From: Bacillus sp. sid0103
GTDB taxonomy: Bacteria; Bacillota; Bacilli; Bacillales_B; DSM-18226
Direction: 5' to 3'
Assembly: GCF_019219025.1 (NCBI RefSeq)
Contig: NZ_JAHUWN010000001.1
Span: 248,001 to 312,000 of the forward strand
DNA length: 64,000 bases
Both the position numbers and the translations under genes were made by a program. Of this stretch, positions 56,778 through 64,000 are shown one piece after another. Below the pieces are notes generated by a model. The model saw only the letters and a list, made by a program, of their open reading frames with translations, was not told the DNA's origin and did no database searches. Numbering within the stretch: the first letter of the stretch is position 1; each line of letters begins with the position of its first letter.

Positions 56778-57801
56778 AGCTTAATTCACCGCCTTTTTCA
56801 GATCTCAGCTGTTTAAACTGTTCGATTAATTTTGGGATGATTTCGAGTGCATCTCCAACGATTCCATATGTGGCAACATCAAAAATGGGTGCATTTGGGT
56901 CTTTGTTAATAGCGATAATTAAATCAGAATTTTTCATTCCAACAACATGCTGAATAGCTCCGGATAAGGCTACTGCAAAATAAATTTTTGGAATAACGGT
57001 TTCACCTGTTTGACCAATTTGAAGATGGTGTGGCAGCCAACCAGCCTCAACCACATCACGGGTACCACCCACTGTCGCTCCGATTGTCTCTGCAAAATCA
57101 TATAGGAGCTGGAAGTTTTGCACATCCCCCATGCCTTTTCCACCACAGACGATGACATGTGCATCAGCTAAATTGGCTTTTTTTGTTACGTCATTCACAA
57201 TTTGTAGTACCTTGGTACGCATTTCTTCTTCTTGAAGTACTATTTTTTCTTCAATAATCTTTCCTGTTCTACCCAACACTGGTTCAAGTGCCTTCATTAC
57301 CTTCGGTCTTACAGTTGCCATTTGGGGACGATGTTTTTTACAAAGGATGGTTGCCATAATATTTCCGCCAAAGGCAGGTCTGCTTGCTTCTAGCAATCTA
57401 TTCTCGTTATCTACATCAAGCATTGTTGTATCTGCTGTTAAACCTGTGTTTAAATCTGTTGCTACGGCACTAGCTAAGTCCTTACCATTTGGTGTTGCTC
57501 CATATAGGATAATTTCTGGTTTATATTTTTCAGCGAGGAGCATAACGCCCTTCATATATGATTCTGTTCGATAATTCTTTAAGACAGGATGATCGACCAT
57601 ATAGACGATATCCGCACCATTCGAAATGACTTTATTCGCCAGTGGTTTTATTTCATGCCCCAGTAAAAATCCAGCTAACGGAACTTGTAATTTATCCGCT
57701 AACTTCCTTCCGGCCCCAAGTAATTCTAGAGAAACGCCTTCAATCTTACCATCGTTTTGTTCGATGAATACCCAGACTCCCCGATAATCGTCTAGATTCA
57801 T
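56770..57801 (-). CDS. fixB: Electron transfer flavoprotein alpha subunit FixB
   Basis: A 343-residue ETF-alpha. The N-terminal domain opens WVFIEQNDGKIEGVSLELLGAGRKLA; the C-terminal FAD domain carries VVCGGKGMGDVQNFQLL, GGTRDVVEAGWLPHHLQIGQTGETVIPKIYFAVALSGAIQH (the ETF alpha signature) and INKDPNAPIFDVATYGIVGD. The start at 57801 lies six bases after GGGGGGAA; an earlier ATG is unlikely. It pairs with FixA. Confidence 0.92.
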   Translation of the reverse strand: MNLDDYRGVWVFIEQNDGKIEGVSLELLGAGRKLADKLQVPLAGFLLGHEIKPLANKVISNGADIVYMVDHPVLKNYRTESYMKGVMLLAEKYKPEIILYGATPNGKDLASAVATDLNTGLTADTTMLDVDNENRLLEASRPAFGGNIMATILCKKHRPQMATVRPKVMKALEPVLGRTGKIIEEKIVLQEEEMRTKVLQIVNDVTKKANLADAHVIVCGGKGMGDVQNFQLLYDFAETIGATVGGTRDVVEAGWLPHHLQIGQTGETVIPKIYFAVALSGAIQHVVGMKNSDLIIAINKDPNAPIFDVATYGIVGDALEIIPKLIEQFKQLRSEKGGELSYV

Positions 57802-57836
57802 ATTAAATTCCCCCCGTGACAAAAGATTGATCATTA

Positions 57837-58661
57837 TTATTTAGATGACTGGATTGTTAATACGTCTTTCTTCTCCATTAAAATCTCCATAAGGTGCCCG
57901 ACCTGCTCGTCTGCCGTTCCTTCGAGTCTTTTACCGCCCTCTGGACGTGGTGGTGTAAACATCTTCCCGACAATTGTTGGTGAACCTTTAAGTCCAAGCT
58001 GTGAACGGTCTACATTTTCTAAATCACTTACCGCCCATATAACAGGTTCGTACCTTGCTGCTTGAATCATGTTTGTCATTGGTGAATAATCTATCTCATT
58101 AATTTCTTTTTCAACTGTTAATAAGCAAGGAAGTTCGGATTGAATTAATTCATAGCCGTTGGATAATTTTCGTTTAATTAGAACGGTCTTTTCTTTCTGA
58201 TTAACTTCCGAAACTTCAATCACATTTGTTATTGGCGGAATATCCATTCTTCGTGCAATTCCAGGTCCAACTTGTCCTGTATCACCATCTATTGCGTGCT
58301 TCCCACAAATAATCATATCTACTGGGTGTTCATTATTGATTTTTTCTAATGCTTTTGAAAGGGCATAACTAGTTGCTAATGTATCCGCTCCTGCAAAGGC
58401 ACGGTCAGAAATTAAATAACCTTTATCTGCACCTATTTCTACGCTCTTCTTAATAACAGCAGTCGCTTGCGGCGGTCCCATTGATAAAACTGAAATGGTA
58501 CCTCCAGTATTTTCCTTGATTTTCACCGCCTCCTGAACTGCATGGGCATCGTAGGGGTTTAAAATGGCAGGTGCACTTCGTCGGTCGAGTGTGTTTGTTT
58601 TAGGATTAATTTTAATAATTTTTGTATCGGGTACTTGTTTGACACATACGACAATATGCAT
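57837..58661 (-). CDS. fixA: Electron transfer flavoprotein beta subunit FixA
   Basis: A 274-residue ETF-beta. It opens MHIVVCVKQVPDTK, has NPYDAHAVQEAVKI near 35-48, and GKHAIDGDTGQVGPGIA at 120-136. The GDTxQVGP form of that loop is typical of FixA-type, flavin-bifurcating ETFs, whereas house-keeping ETFs read AIDDDCNQTG. The start at 58661 follows GGAGGGAAAG. First gene of a tightly packed fixABCX operon. Confidence 0.9.
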   Translation of the reverse strand: MHIVVCVKQVPDTKIIKINPKTNTLDRRSAPAILNPYDAHAVQEAVKIKENTGGTISVLSMGPPQATAVIKKSVEIGADKGYLISDRAFAGADTLATSYALSKALEKINNEHPVDMIICGKHAIDGDTGQVGPGIARRMDIPPITNVIEVSEVNQKEKTVLIKRKLSNGYELIQSELPCLLTVEKEINEIDYSPMTNMIQAARYEPVIWAVSDLENVDRSQLGLKGSPTIVGKMFTPPRPEGGKRLEGTADEQVGHLMEILMEKKDVLTIQSSK

Positions 58662-59063
58662 GTAGGACTTTCCCTCCTCCATATGATCTGAGATTATTGA
58701 AAGCATTTGCTTCCTTATGGTTTAAAAATGCTTTTATTAACGATATATGAATCGCAACAGAAGCATAGTACCAAACAATGATAGTTTTCTAATTTTCTTA
58801 CTGGATTTTACTTAAACTAGCGATGATTTAAAAGATTTCAAACAAAGATTTATGCAGTTTCTTATGAGGTGGTATAAAAGTAAATTTTTTGAAGTTATTA
58901 CAAGTTGTGGTAAAATATGAAGTTAATCGTGATATAAATATTTGATAAATAGTACTAATATAACTATATGAAATATTTAGATATAAACAATGATAAAAAT
59001 CACAGTTCATGTCTAATTTTGTAGATGTTTTGATTGATGATCGGATATGGAAGGAAATGTGTG
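58662..59063. promoter_or_regulatory. fixA-ZIP divergent region
   Basis: A 402-base AT-rich gap between divergent genes. A plus-strand promoter candidate TTGAAG (58889-58894), 16 bases, TAAAAT (58911-58916) could serve the ZIP gene. On the fixA side, TGAAAGCATTTGCT at about 58699-58712 is a weak cre-like sequence. No reading frame of note. Confidence 0.35.
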
Positions 59064-59805
59064 ATGACTGAGGTTATTTTTGGCAGTGTACTTTCGGCGT
59101 TATCTACTGGAGCAGGAGCACTAATTATTCTATTTATTCAATATTCTATTACACATCGCTGGAAGGATGTATTATTAGCTTTTAGCGCTGGTATTATGAT
59201 GGCTGCGTCTACGGTCTACGATAGGTTTGATCCCTGAAGCTTTGAAATATGGAGGATTTGGAGCACTTTTTGTCGGAGTATGTCTAGGGGTATGGACGCT
59301 GACTCTATTAGAAAAAAATATACCCCATATTGACTTACAGCATAACAAAACTGGAATTCAATTTGACGACAAGGCTCTATTAATTATTTCAGCGATTACT
59401 CTACATAATATTCCAGAGGGGTTGTCTGTTGGTGTCAGCTATGCCTCGCAACAAGACGATACGGGGAATTTAATCGCTTTGGCAATTGGATTTCAAAATG
59501 CGCCGGAAGGCCTCCTTGTCGCATTATTCTTAATTAATCAACGGATAAGTAAGTTGAAGGCCTTCATTATCGCGACCTTAACAGGGGCGATTGAAATCGT
59601 AACTTCATTATTAGGGTATTTTTTGACCTCGTTTGTTCAAGGTCTTGTACCATATGGGCTATCCTTTGCTGCCGGCGCGATGTTATTTATCATTTATAAG
59701 GAATTAATACCTGAAAGCCACGGTGACGGAAATGAGCGGGTTTCTACCTATGCCTTTATCTTGGGGTTGTTGGTAATGGTATACATATTTGATTTTTTTT
59801 CATAA
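59064..59805 (+). pseudogene. ZIP family metal transporter gene frameshifted by a 7 bp tandem duplication
   Basis: The gene codes for a 244-residue ZIP permease if one copy of GTCTACG is removed. Two perfect copies stand at 59207-59213 and 59214-59220; the second shifts the frame after ...FSAGIMMAAST and stops it at 59237. Removing one restores AAST-IG-LIPEALKYGG and the rest, including the metal motifs LHNIPEGLSVG and FQNAPEGLLVA, and about seven to eight membrane helices. ATG 59064 follows GGAAGG. Family members import zinc, iron or manganese. As read, the gene is inactive. Confidence 0.88.
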
Positions 59806-59825
59806 TATGATCATTTAACGGAGTG

Positions 59826-59859
59826 TATTGCACAACAATCTTTTCGATTGGTTGTTGTT
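59826..59859. terminator. Bidirectional terminator between ZIP gene and spo0E
   Basis: ACAACAATC pairs with GATTGGTTGTTGT (one bulge) around TTTTC, between convergent genes. Confidence 0.7.
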
Positions 59860-60101
59860 TAAACCAATACCTTTGGCCATATCATAGTCATTTGTTTAAA
59901 TGCAAATTTGATTTCATCAGTTGGCCTAGAGGATGCTTCCATGGCCTTTTGATATTCATTTATTAATTCATCCAGCTCTTGGCTATACTTTATCGTAACT
60001 TCACTTGTGAATCCAAGTGAATATGCACTATTTATCATTAGTTCCCTTTTAACCTTAATCTCTTCAATCATTTCAATATGGTCAATCTGATGCTCGGACA
60101 C
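59859..60101 (-). CDS. spo0E: Spo0E family aspartyl-phosphate phosphatase
   Basis: An 80-residue helical-hairpin protein with the Spo0E motif SQELDELINEY (about 43-53) and an IEEIKVKRELMINSAYSLGF first helix. These proteins dephosphorylate Spo0A~P and delay sporulation. The start is GTG 60101 just after AGGGGGAT; an in-frame ATG upstream is too distant and lacks a site. It sits between clpE and mtnD as spo0E does in B. subtilis, which supports orthology, though the family has several members. Confidence 0.83.
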   Translation of the reverse strand: MSEHQIDHIEMIEEIKVKRELMINSAYSLGFTSEVTIKYSQELDELINEYQKAMEASSRPTDEIKFAFKQMTMIWPKVLV

Positions 60102-60233
60102 TGTTATCCCCCTACCTATTACTCTATTACAGTAAAACACTAAAAATTTGACTACTTGATGAATTATGACAAGAATTTTGGTAAAAGTAAACAGATTCGC
60201 AAAAGTAGACAAAACATCCTAATTCTTTCGTTT

Positions 60234-60272
60234 TTCGACAAATTCTTCGATTTATTTCTGGTTTTTGCGACA
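60234..60272 (-). promoter_or_regulatory. Spo0A-box-like sites upstream of spo0E
   Basis: On the minus strand TGTCGAA (60234-60240) is a perfect 0A box and TGTCGCA (60266-60272) is one base off, 32 bases apart. Both lie 130-170 bases before the GTG start of spo0E, suggesting feedback by Spo0A~P on its own phosphatase. Confidence 0.4.
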
Positions 60273-60334
60273 AAATACTCCTTTTTACAAATCCTACTTT
60301 CTACTCTTTCATCAATTAATAAAATAGGAATTAT

Positions 60335-60371
60335 AAAAACTGGCATACAGATAACTACAGCCAGTTTTTCC
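60335..60371 (-). terminator. Terminator of the mtn operon
   Basis: AAAAACTGGC and GCCAGTTTTT form a ten-base stem with a 15-base loop immediately after mtnD. Confidence 0.85.
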
Positions 60372-60375
60372 TCTA

Positions 60376-60909
60376 TTATTGATGAATCTCTAATTTTTCA
60401 TAAATCGGTACCCATCCTTCAGTTGTAACAAAAATCCTAACGGCGACCACTTTTCGATCTTCTTCCAATGTAAAATAGTGCCGTGTATTCTCAGGTACAG
60501 AGATTAAGTCGCCTGGATTTAGATGTACTTCAAAGAACTCACCATCTTTGCCTTGGATCACAAATACACCATGACCACTGACAATAAACCGAACTTCATC
60601 ATCTGTATGATGATGTTCATTTTTAAAGTTTGTTAGTAAGACATCCAAATTCGGAGTATGTTCTGACAAGGAAATGACATCCTGTGCTTTGTAACCCCGT
60701 CTAGCAGAGATGTCAGCAATTTCTTCAGCAAACGTACCTAGAATTTGCTCTTTTTCTTCTTCGCTTAAAAGATACTTTTCTACAAGATCACTAGGGAGTT
60801 TGCTAATATCCCAATTTTCATAAATCACTTCCTGTGATTCAAGGTAACTTGCTACCTCTTCTTGTTCATGAATTTGCTCTTCTTTATTTTGAAATGTAAT
60901 ATATGCCAT
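60376..60909 (-). CDS. mtnD: Acireductone dioxygenase MtnD
   Basis: A 177-residue cupin that oxidises acireductone in methionine salvage. Metal ligands lie in NEHHHTDDEVRFIV (about 95-108) and in the second half at NTRHYFTLE near 142. Iron or nickel decides whether the product is the ketoacid of methionine or an off-pathway product. GGAAGATT precedes the ATG. A full R1 repeat separates it from mtnB, but it is still oriented as the last gene of the operon. Confidence 0.94.
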   Translation of the reverse strand: MAYITFQNKEEQIHEQEEVASYLESQEVIYENWDISKLPSDLVEKYLLSEEEKEQILGTFAEEIADISARRGYKAQDVISLSEHTPNLDVLLTNFKNEHHHTDDEVRFIVSGHGVFVIQGKDGEFFEVHLNPGDLISVPENTRHYFTLEEDRKVVAVRIFVTTEGWVPIYEKLEIHQ

Positions 60910-60941
60910 TTCGAATCTTCCTTTCTATTTTTTAATTAGTT

Positions 60942-61092
60942 GGCTCTGTTAAACTGGCCTGTTGATCTCCGCTCCAGGCGCTTCGCTTTCCGCGGGCGGT
61001 CCGGGGAGCCTCCTCGTCGCTGCGCTCCTGCGGGGTCTCCCCTGCCCCGTCCTCCCGCAGGAGTCTTCGCGCCTTCCACTCCAATCAACAGG
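60942..61092. repeat. Full-length R1 repeat between mtnB and mtnD
   Basis: A 150 bp element with GC content far above its surroundings. Its ends are CTGTTGAT (60959-60966) and ATCAACAG (61084-61091), and its core has a perfect 10 bp inverted repeat CTCCTGCGGG (61025-61034) / CCCGCAGGAG (61054-61063). It has no coding frame with a ribosome site. Shorter relatives occur at 13.1, 33.5, 41.4 and 55.0 kb. Similar sequences are, from memory, scattered through many Bacillaceae genomes. Confidence 0.85.
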
Positions 61093-61139
61093 GTACCAAA
61101 TTAAAAATGAGTTTAAACATAGCCAATTAGTTAAACTAC

Positions 61140-61760
61140 TTAAATTAATTGATATGGCTTGTGTTCTAATAACCTTAATTGATAACGAAATAAAAATTCT
61201 GATGCTTCGAGGATTTTTTTAGCTTCAAAGGCTGTTTTACCCCACACCGTGATTCCGTGGTTACGAATTAAGACAGCACCGGTATCTCCTGAAATATGTT
61301 CAGATAATTCAGTTGCAAGAGTCGGAATATGTGCATAATTTCGAATAATCGGTATTTTTAATACAGCGTCCTCTTCCCACATATCAAATGCCTTGATTAG
61401 TTCTTGTCCCTTGAATGTCACCTCACCATGATCACCATATACTTCTGAAATCACATTATTATCAATGGTATGAACATGGAGACTGCAGCCAGCCTGTGTT
61501 TTCCGATAAATTTCAACATGGAGAAGTGTCTCTGCTGAAGGTTTTAAATGTGTTTCTTCAACCGGGTGACCAAATTCATCAACAAGTAAAAAATCTTCAT
61601 CTGTACGTTTACGCTTATCCTTCCCACTAGCGGTTACCAAGAATTGAAGGGGATGATCATTTACTTTAATCGCCAGATTCCCGCTCGTGCCCATAAACCA
61701 GTCTCGGTCAGCAAGTTCATCCTTTACATCGGCTAATTCTTTCCATCTGTCCTTTAGCAT
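61140..61760 (-). CDS. mtnB: Methylthioribulose-1-phosphate dehydratase MtnB
   Basis: A 206-residue class II aldolase-fold dehydratase. The opening [23 protein letters not shown], the zinc-binding CSLHVHT (about 93-99) and [10 protein letters not shown] (about 163-172) identify it. It makes 2,3-diketo-5-methylthiopentyl-1-phosphate, the substrate of MtnW. It overlaps mtnX by seven bases, so the two are coupled. Cytosolic, no signal. Confidence 0.93.
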   Translation of the reverse strand: MLKDRWKELADVKDELADRDWFMGTSGNLAIKVNDHPLQFLVTASGKDKRKRTDEDFLLVDEFGHPVEETHLKPSAETLLHVEIYRKTQAGCSLHVHTIDNNVISEVYGDHGEVTFKGQELIKAFDMWEEDAVLKIPIIRNYAHIPTLATELSEHISGDTGAVLIRNHGITVWGKTAFEAKKILEASEFLFRYQLRLLEHKPYQLI

Positions 61761-62428
61761 TTTAGTCCTCCCACCTCAATTCTATTTTTAATTTCCTCGA
61801 TACATTCGAAGAACGAACTAAACCCACGGTGATTAATTCCCCATTCCAAGCATTTTTCTAGAAGCAAATCTCTTGCTAACACCAAGTCGGCATGTTTTGC
61901 TGCCTCAAGATCAGTAACTGAGTCTCCAATGACAATTTTGAAGTTGTCGGAACCCTGAGTTAATTTCCGAATAATGCTAGGCTTACAGCAGCCACAATCA
62001 TTGTCACATAATGAATCACATTGGTTCGGCCAGAGAATTTTTATGCGCTCGCTTGAAAAGTCTGATTCGTTGCAATAAATACCATCAAATGGCCCAAATT
62101 TCTCTAATATCGGATAAACAAAAAAGTCAATTCCACCGCTAACAATATAGATTGGTATACCTTCAGTTCGCGTAAATTCTACAAATTCTTGAAATCCCGG
62201 ACGAATTTTTGCATGTTCAATCGCAAATGCAGTTAATTCTTCCTTCCTATTACTAGGTAATAAGGAGAATAACTTTCCTACTCCCTCATTAATCGAAATC
62301 TGGCTGGCTAAAATTTGATCTTTAATGAGTTCCCATCCGTGAGGAGCAAATTCCTCCATCATTTTAATGATGTTATCACTTTCCGTTACCGTTCCATCAA
62401 AATCACAAAAAATTACAGGTTTTGTCAT
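61754..62428 (-). CDS. mtnX: 2-hydroxy-3-keto-5-methylthiopentenyl-1-phosphate phosphatase MtnX
   Basis: A 224-residue HAD phosphatase. The nucleophile motif [13 protein letters not shown] is at about 6-18, [10 protein letters not shown] near 98, and [18 protein letters not shown] near 172. A Cys-rich insert [15 protein letters not shown] (about 141-155) resembles that of other MtnX proteins and may bind zinc. The ATG at 62428 overlaps the mtnW stop (ATGA) and follows GAGGTTAC. It dephosphorylates the product of MtnW. Confidence 0.92.
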   Translation of the reverse strand: MTKPVIFCDFDGTVTESDNIIKMMEEFAPHGWELIKDQILASQISINEGVGKLFSLLPSNRKEELTAFAIEHAKIRPGFQEFVEFTRTEGIPIYIVSGGIDFFVYPILEKFGPFDGIYCNESDFSSERIKILWPNQCDSLCDNDCGCCKPSIIRKLTQGSDNFKIVIGDSVTDLEAAKHADLVLARDLLLEKCLEWGINHRGFSSFFECIEEIKNRIEVGGLKC

Positions 62429-63636
62429 GCCGTAACCTCGGCATTCCCCCATAGCTGTAATGCAACTTTAAGCTCAGGATTGTTTTTTGCACCTTCTACC
62501 AATAACTTGCCTTGAAGATTGGTCTCTATGGCTTGTCGGAATGCAAGGCCACCGCCACGGGCCCCATCTGGATGACCATGTACTCCACCGCCTGCATTAA
62601 TAACAGAATCGATACCAAAATCACGTATTAATAAAGGAACTAAGCCAGGATGAATTCCTGCTGATGGAACTGGGAAAGATCTTTTAAAGCTATCAGCAAC
62701 TGTTAATTCATTGGCAATGGAGAGTGCTGTTGTTTTTTCCAATGCCACGGTCCCATATGGGGATGGGAATAATGATAAATCTGCACCCGCATAACGGAGA
62801 AGTTTGCCAAGCAATAATGAATGGGAAAAACCATACACAGGAGAAGAAGTAAATGCACCACTAACTGCTGGATGAGCCATAAGCGGCAAAGCAATCTCCT
62901 TATCCTCTCTTAATTCCTGCAAAACATCTAACCCATAAGAAAAAACATTAAATAATAGGAGGTCTGCACCTAGTTCAGCAGCCTTTCTTGCTTTTTCCTT
63001 CAACTGTGATGTTCTCCCTGTTAGGTTAACTGCATATAAAGTGCGATGTCCTGTTTCTTCATAGACTTCTTGCAATCCTTTTTTTCCTTCAACAATTCTT
63101 TTTTCAAATGGTGTTAATTCATTTTCAAATAGGATTTCATCATCCTTCACCAAATCAACACCACCGAGTGCTTGATGTTTTAACTGCTCTACCAAAAACG
63201 TAAGGTCCTTTCCAAGCACACCTTTAAAGATACTCATTAATAGTGGTCGATTATAGACATTTAATTTCTCTCGAATACCCTGAATCCCGAATCTTGGGCC
63301 TGGGAACTGACTCTTTAATCCCTCATCAAATTGCAAATCGAGTAATTTAATTTTTCCATCCAAAGAAAGCTTTCCGAAAACGGTGGTCAAGATGGCAGGA
63401 AGGTCATTAGAGAAATTAATCGTAGGATAGGCGATTTGGATTTGTGAAAGGTCCTCTTTTTCTGAAGGAATCGCTGCGACCGAAACGACTCTGCCTTTAT
63501 GCTTACGTAATTGGCTTTGCTCTAACTCAGGCAAATTTGTCCATGAACCGACCGTTAATCCAAGAGCAATTTCTTCAGCCTTCTTGGTTGGGCTCTTTTC
63601 ATTATGAAGTAGATAGGTAGCGATAATTTCAGTCAT
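62425..63636 (-). CDS. mtnW: RuBisCO-like 2,3-diketomethylthiopentyl-1-phosphate enolase MtnW
   Basis: A 403-residue RuBisCO-like protein. The carbamylated lysine lies in [12 protein letters not shown] (about residue 173), followed by metal acids Asp-Asp-Glu; [22 protein letters not shown] near 360 and [12 protein letters not shown] near 110 are further family marks. It tautomerises the diketone phosphate in methionine salvage and does not fix CO2. AAAGGACG precedes the ATG. First gene of mtnWXBD, under a SAM-I riboswitch. Confidence 0.95.
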   Translation of the reverse strand: MTEIIATYLLHNEKSPTKKAEEIALGLTVGSWTNLPELEQSQLRKHKGRVVSVAAIPSEKEDLSQIQIAYPTINFSNDLPAILTTVFGKLSLDGKIKLLDLQFDEGLKSQFPGPRFGIQGIREKLNVYNRPLLMSIFKGVLGKDLTFLVEQLKHQALGGVDLVKDDEILFENELTPFEKRIVEGKKGLQEVYEETGHRTLYAVNLTGRTSQLKEKARKAAELGADLLLFNVFSYGLDVLQELREDKEIALPLMAHPAVSGAFTSSPVYGFSHSLLLGKLLRYAGADLSLFPSPYGTVALEKTTALSIANELTVADSFKRSFPVPSAGIHPGLVPLLIRDFGIDSVINAGGGVHGHPDGARGGGLAFRQAIETNLQGKLLVEGAKNNPELKVALQLWGNAEVTA

Positions 63637-63663
63637 TTTAGATACACGTCCTTTTAATCAAAC
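63637..63663 (-). promoter_or_regulatory. mtnW ribosome binding site region
   Basis: AAAGGACGTG lies eight bases before the mtnW ATG. It starts just after the riboswitch terminator, so full-length read-through is required for its exposure. Confidence 0.6.
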
Positions 63664-63821
63664 ATAAAAAACCTCTTCACCAAAGAAGAGGTTAGCTGCA
63701 AACTAACATCTTCTCATCTTTCAGCCTAGTTGCTGCAAGAATTAGCACCGTGCTTAAAATTGGGTTTAAGTCGGTTGCCGGGCTTCATTGGGCTTTTCCC
63801 TCCGCCTGCTCTTGATAAGAA
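63664..63821 (-). promoter_or_regulatory. SAM-I (S-box) riboswitch upstream of mtnW
   Basis: On the minus strand the S-box consensus blocks appear in order: CTTATCAAGAGCAGGCGGAGGG, AATGAAGCCCGGCAACC, CACGGTGCTAATTC, and GAAAGATGAG closing P1 at about 63710-63718. Terminator AACCTCTTC/GAAGAGGTT followed by TTTTTT (63666-63693) comes next. High S-adenosylmethionine should stop transcription of mtnWXBD. Regulation of methionine salvage by S-box RNA is known in Bacillus. Confidence 0.95.
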
Positions 63822-63870
63822 AACGATTCGTATTTTATTAAGTTCATAATCCTGTTCAACTTTAATTTGC

Positions 63871-63899
63871 ATTATCGCAAGAAATAAATAAAATGTCAA
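63871..63899 (-). promoter_or_regulatory. SigA promoter of the mtnWXBD operon
   Basis: TTGACA (63894-63899), exactly 17 bases, and GATAAT (63871-63876) on the minus strand. Transcription would start near 63864, about 40 bases before the riboswitch P1 stem. Confidence 0.85.
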
Positions 63900-64000
63900 T
63901 CTATTTAACTGGCTAATCAGAATTTTTAACAAAATTCTGAACGCATAAGTGCAACTACTCCTCTGCCTTCACCCTAAGGGACTCGCCAGTCGGAGAGTTT
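63900..64000. other. Gene-free right edge
   Basis: The last 100 bases beyond the mtnW promoter hold no gene. A GC-richer end (63944-64000) with ACTCGCC and GGAGAGT could pair weakly as part of a terminator or repeat, but the sequence is cut off. Confidence 0.3.

Noticed and set aside
59034..59237. Treating the first part of the ZIP gene as a separate 67-aa protein
   Set aside because: Removal of one 7 bp copy restores a single well-matching ZIP protein, so the short frame is the truncated start of a broken gene.
60962..61222. 86-codon frame running through the R1 repeat
   Set aside because: It is translated repeat DNA followed by antisense mtnB, without a ribosome site.
63944..64000. Possible terminator or further repeat family at the right edge
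   Set aside because: The sequence is cut off, and the visible stem is too weak to call.

Overview
This AT-rich window comes from a spore-forming member of the Bacillaceae (Bacillus, Neobacillus or Mesobacillus-like). Evidence for this is the strong purine-rich ribosome binding sites, frequent TTG and GTG starts, Rho-independent terminators after most genes, a Spo0E-family phosphatase with Spo0A-box-like sites, and gene order that closely follows the B. subtilis segment typA-speA-pdh-rnjA-dapH-ykuI-ptsHI-clpE-spo0E-mtn. I see no rRNA, tRNA, CRISPR array, transposase or prophage gene. Species cannot be fixed from the sequence alone.

Layout. 0-9 kb: yla/ykt genes (ylaL end, ylaI, ylaH, typA, ylaF, suhB-like phosphatase, yktB, yktA), a nitronate monooxygenase-like enzyme, speA and the SR1/SR1P dual-function RNA with two CcpN-like boxes. 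9-16 kb: two DUF genes and the pyruvate dehydrogenase operon pdhABCD on the minus strand, with a repeat-derived hairpin between pdhB and pdhC. 16-22 kb: ykyA lipoprotein, def, ykrA, a 23-residue basic peptide gene, rpoY-rnjA, ktrC and a DUF4349 lipoprotein. 22-34 kb: ykuV, ykuU, the diaminopimelate genes ykuR and dapH separated by a 270 bp repeat, ccpC, an efflux pump, darB, ykuJ, ykuI, a C39-like lipoprotein, ykuE and ykyB. 34-41 kb: patA, ykwC, a short-chain dehydrogenase-like protein with an altered active site, azoreductase and ptsHI. 41-48 kb: a MoxR/DUF58/DUF4129 operon, small genes, a CPBP protease and ykvI. 48-54 kb: clpE with CtsR boxes, an M3 peptidase, mhqR with its own palindrome, an Fsr-type exporter and a hemerythrin protein. 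55-64 kb: fixABCX, a ZIP transporter gene broken by a 7 bp tandem duplication, spo0E, and the methionine salvage operon mtnW-X-B-D behind a SAM-I riboswitch.

How the parts fit together. Central carbon control is dense: PTS general proteins, pyruvate dehydrogenase, CcpC, and SR1/SR1P, whose known partners in B. subtilis (GapA and RNase J1) link to rnjA in this same window. DapH, YkuR and PatA supply the acetylase branch of diaminopimelate synthesis for cell wall and lysine. KtrC and DarB are both c-di-AMP receptors in B. subtilis. FixABCX is probably a bifurcating electron-transfer module and is the clearest accessory metabolic system here.

Most noteworthy: the 7 bp duplication that kills (or switches) the ZIP transporter; a YkuI homologue that has lost several EAL active-site acids; the conserved SR1 locus; and two families of structured repeats, one present in full-length and internally deleted forms and placed inside operons. 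I did not find a clearly new multi-gene defence or mobile system.
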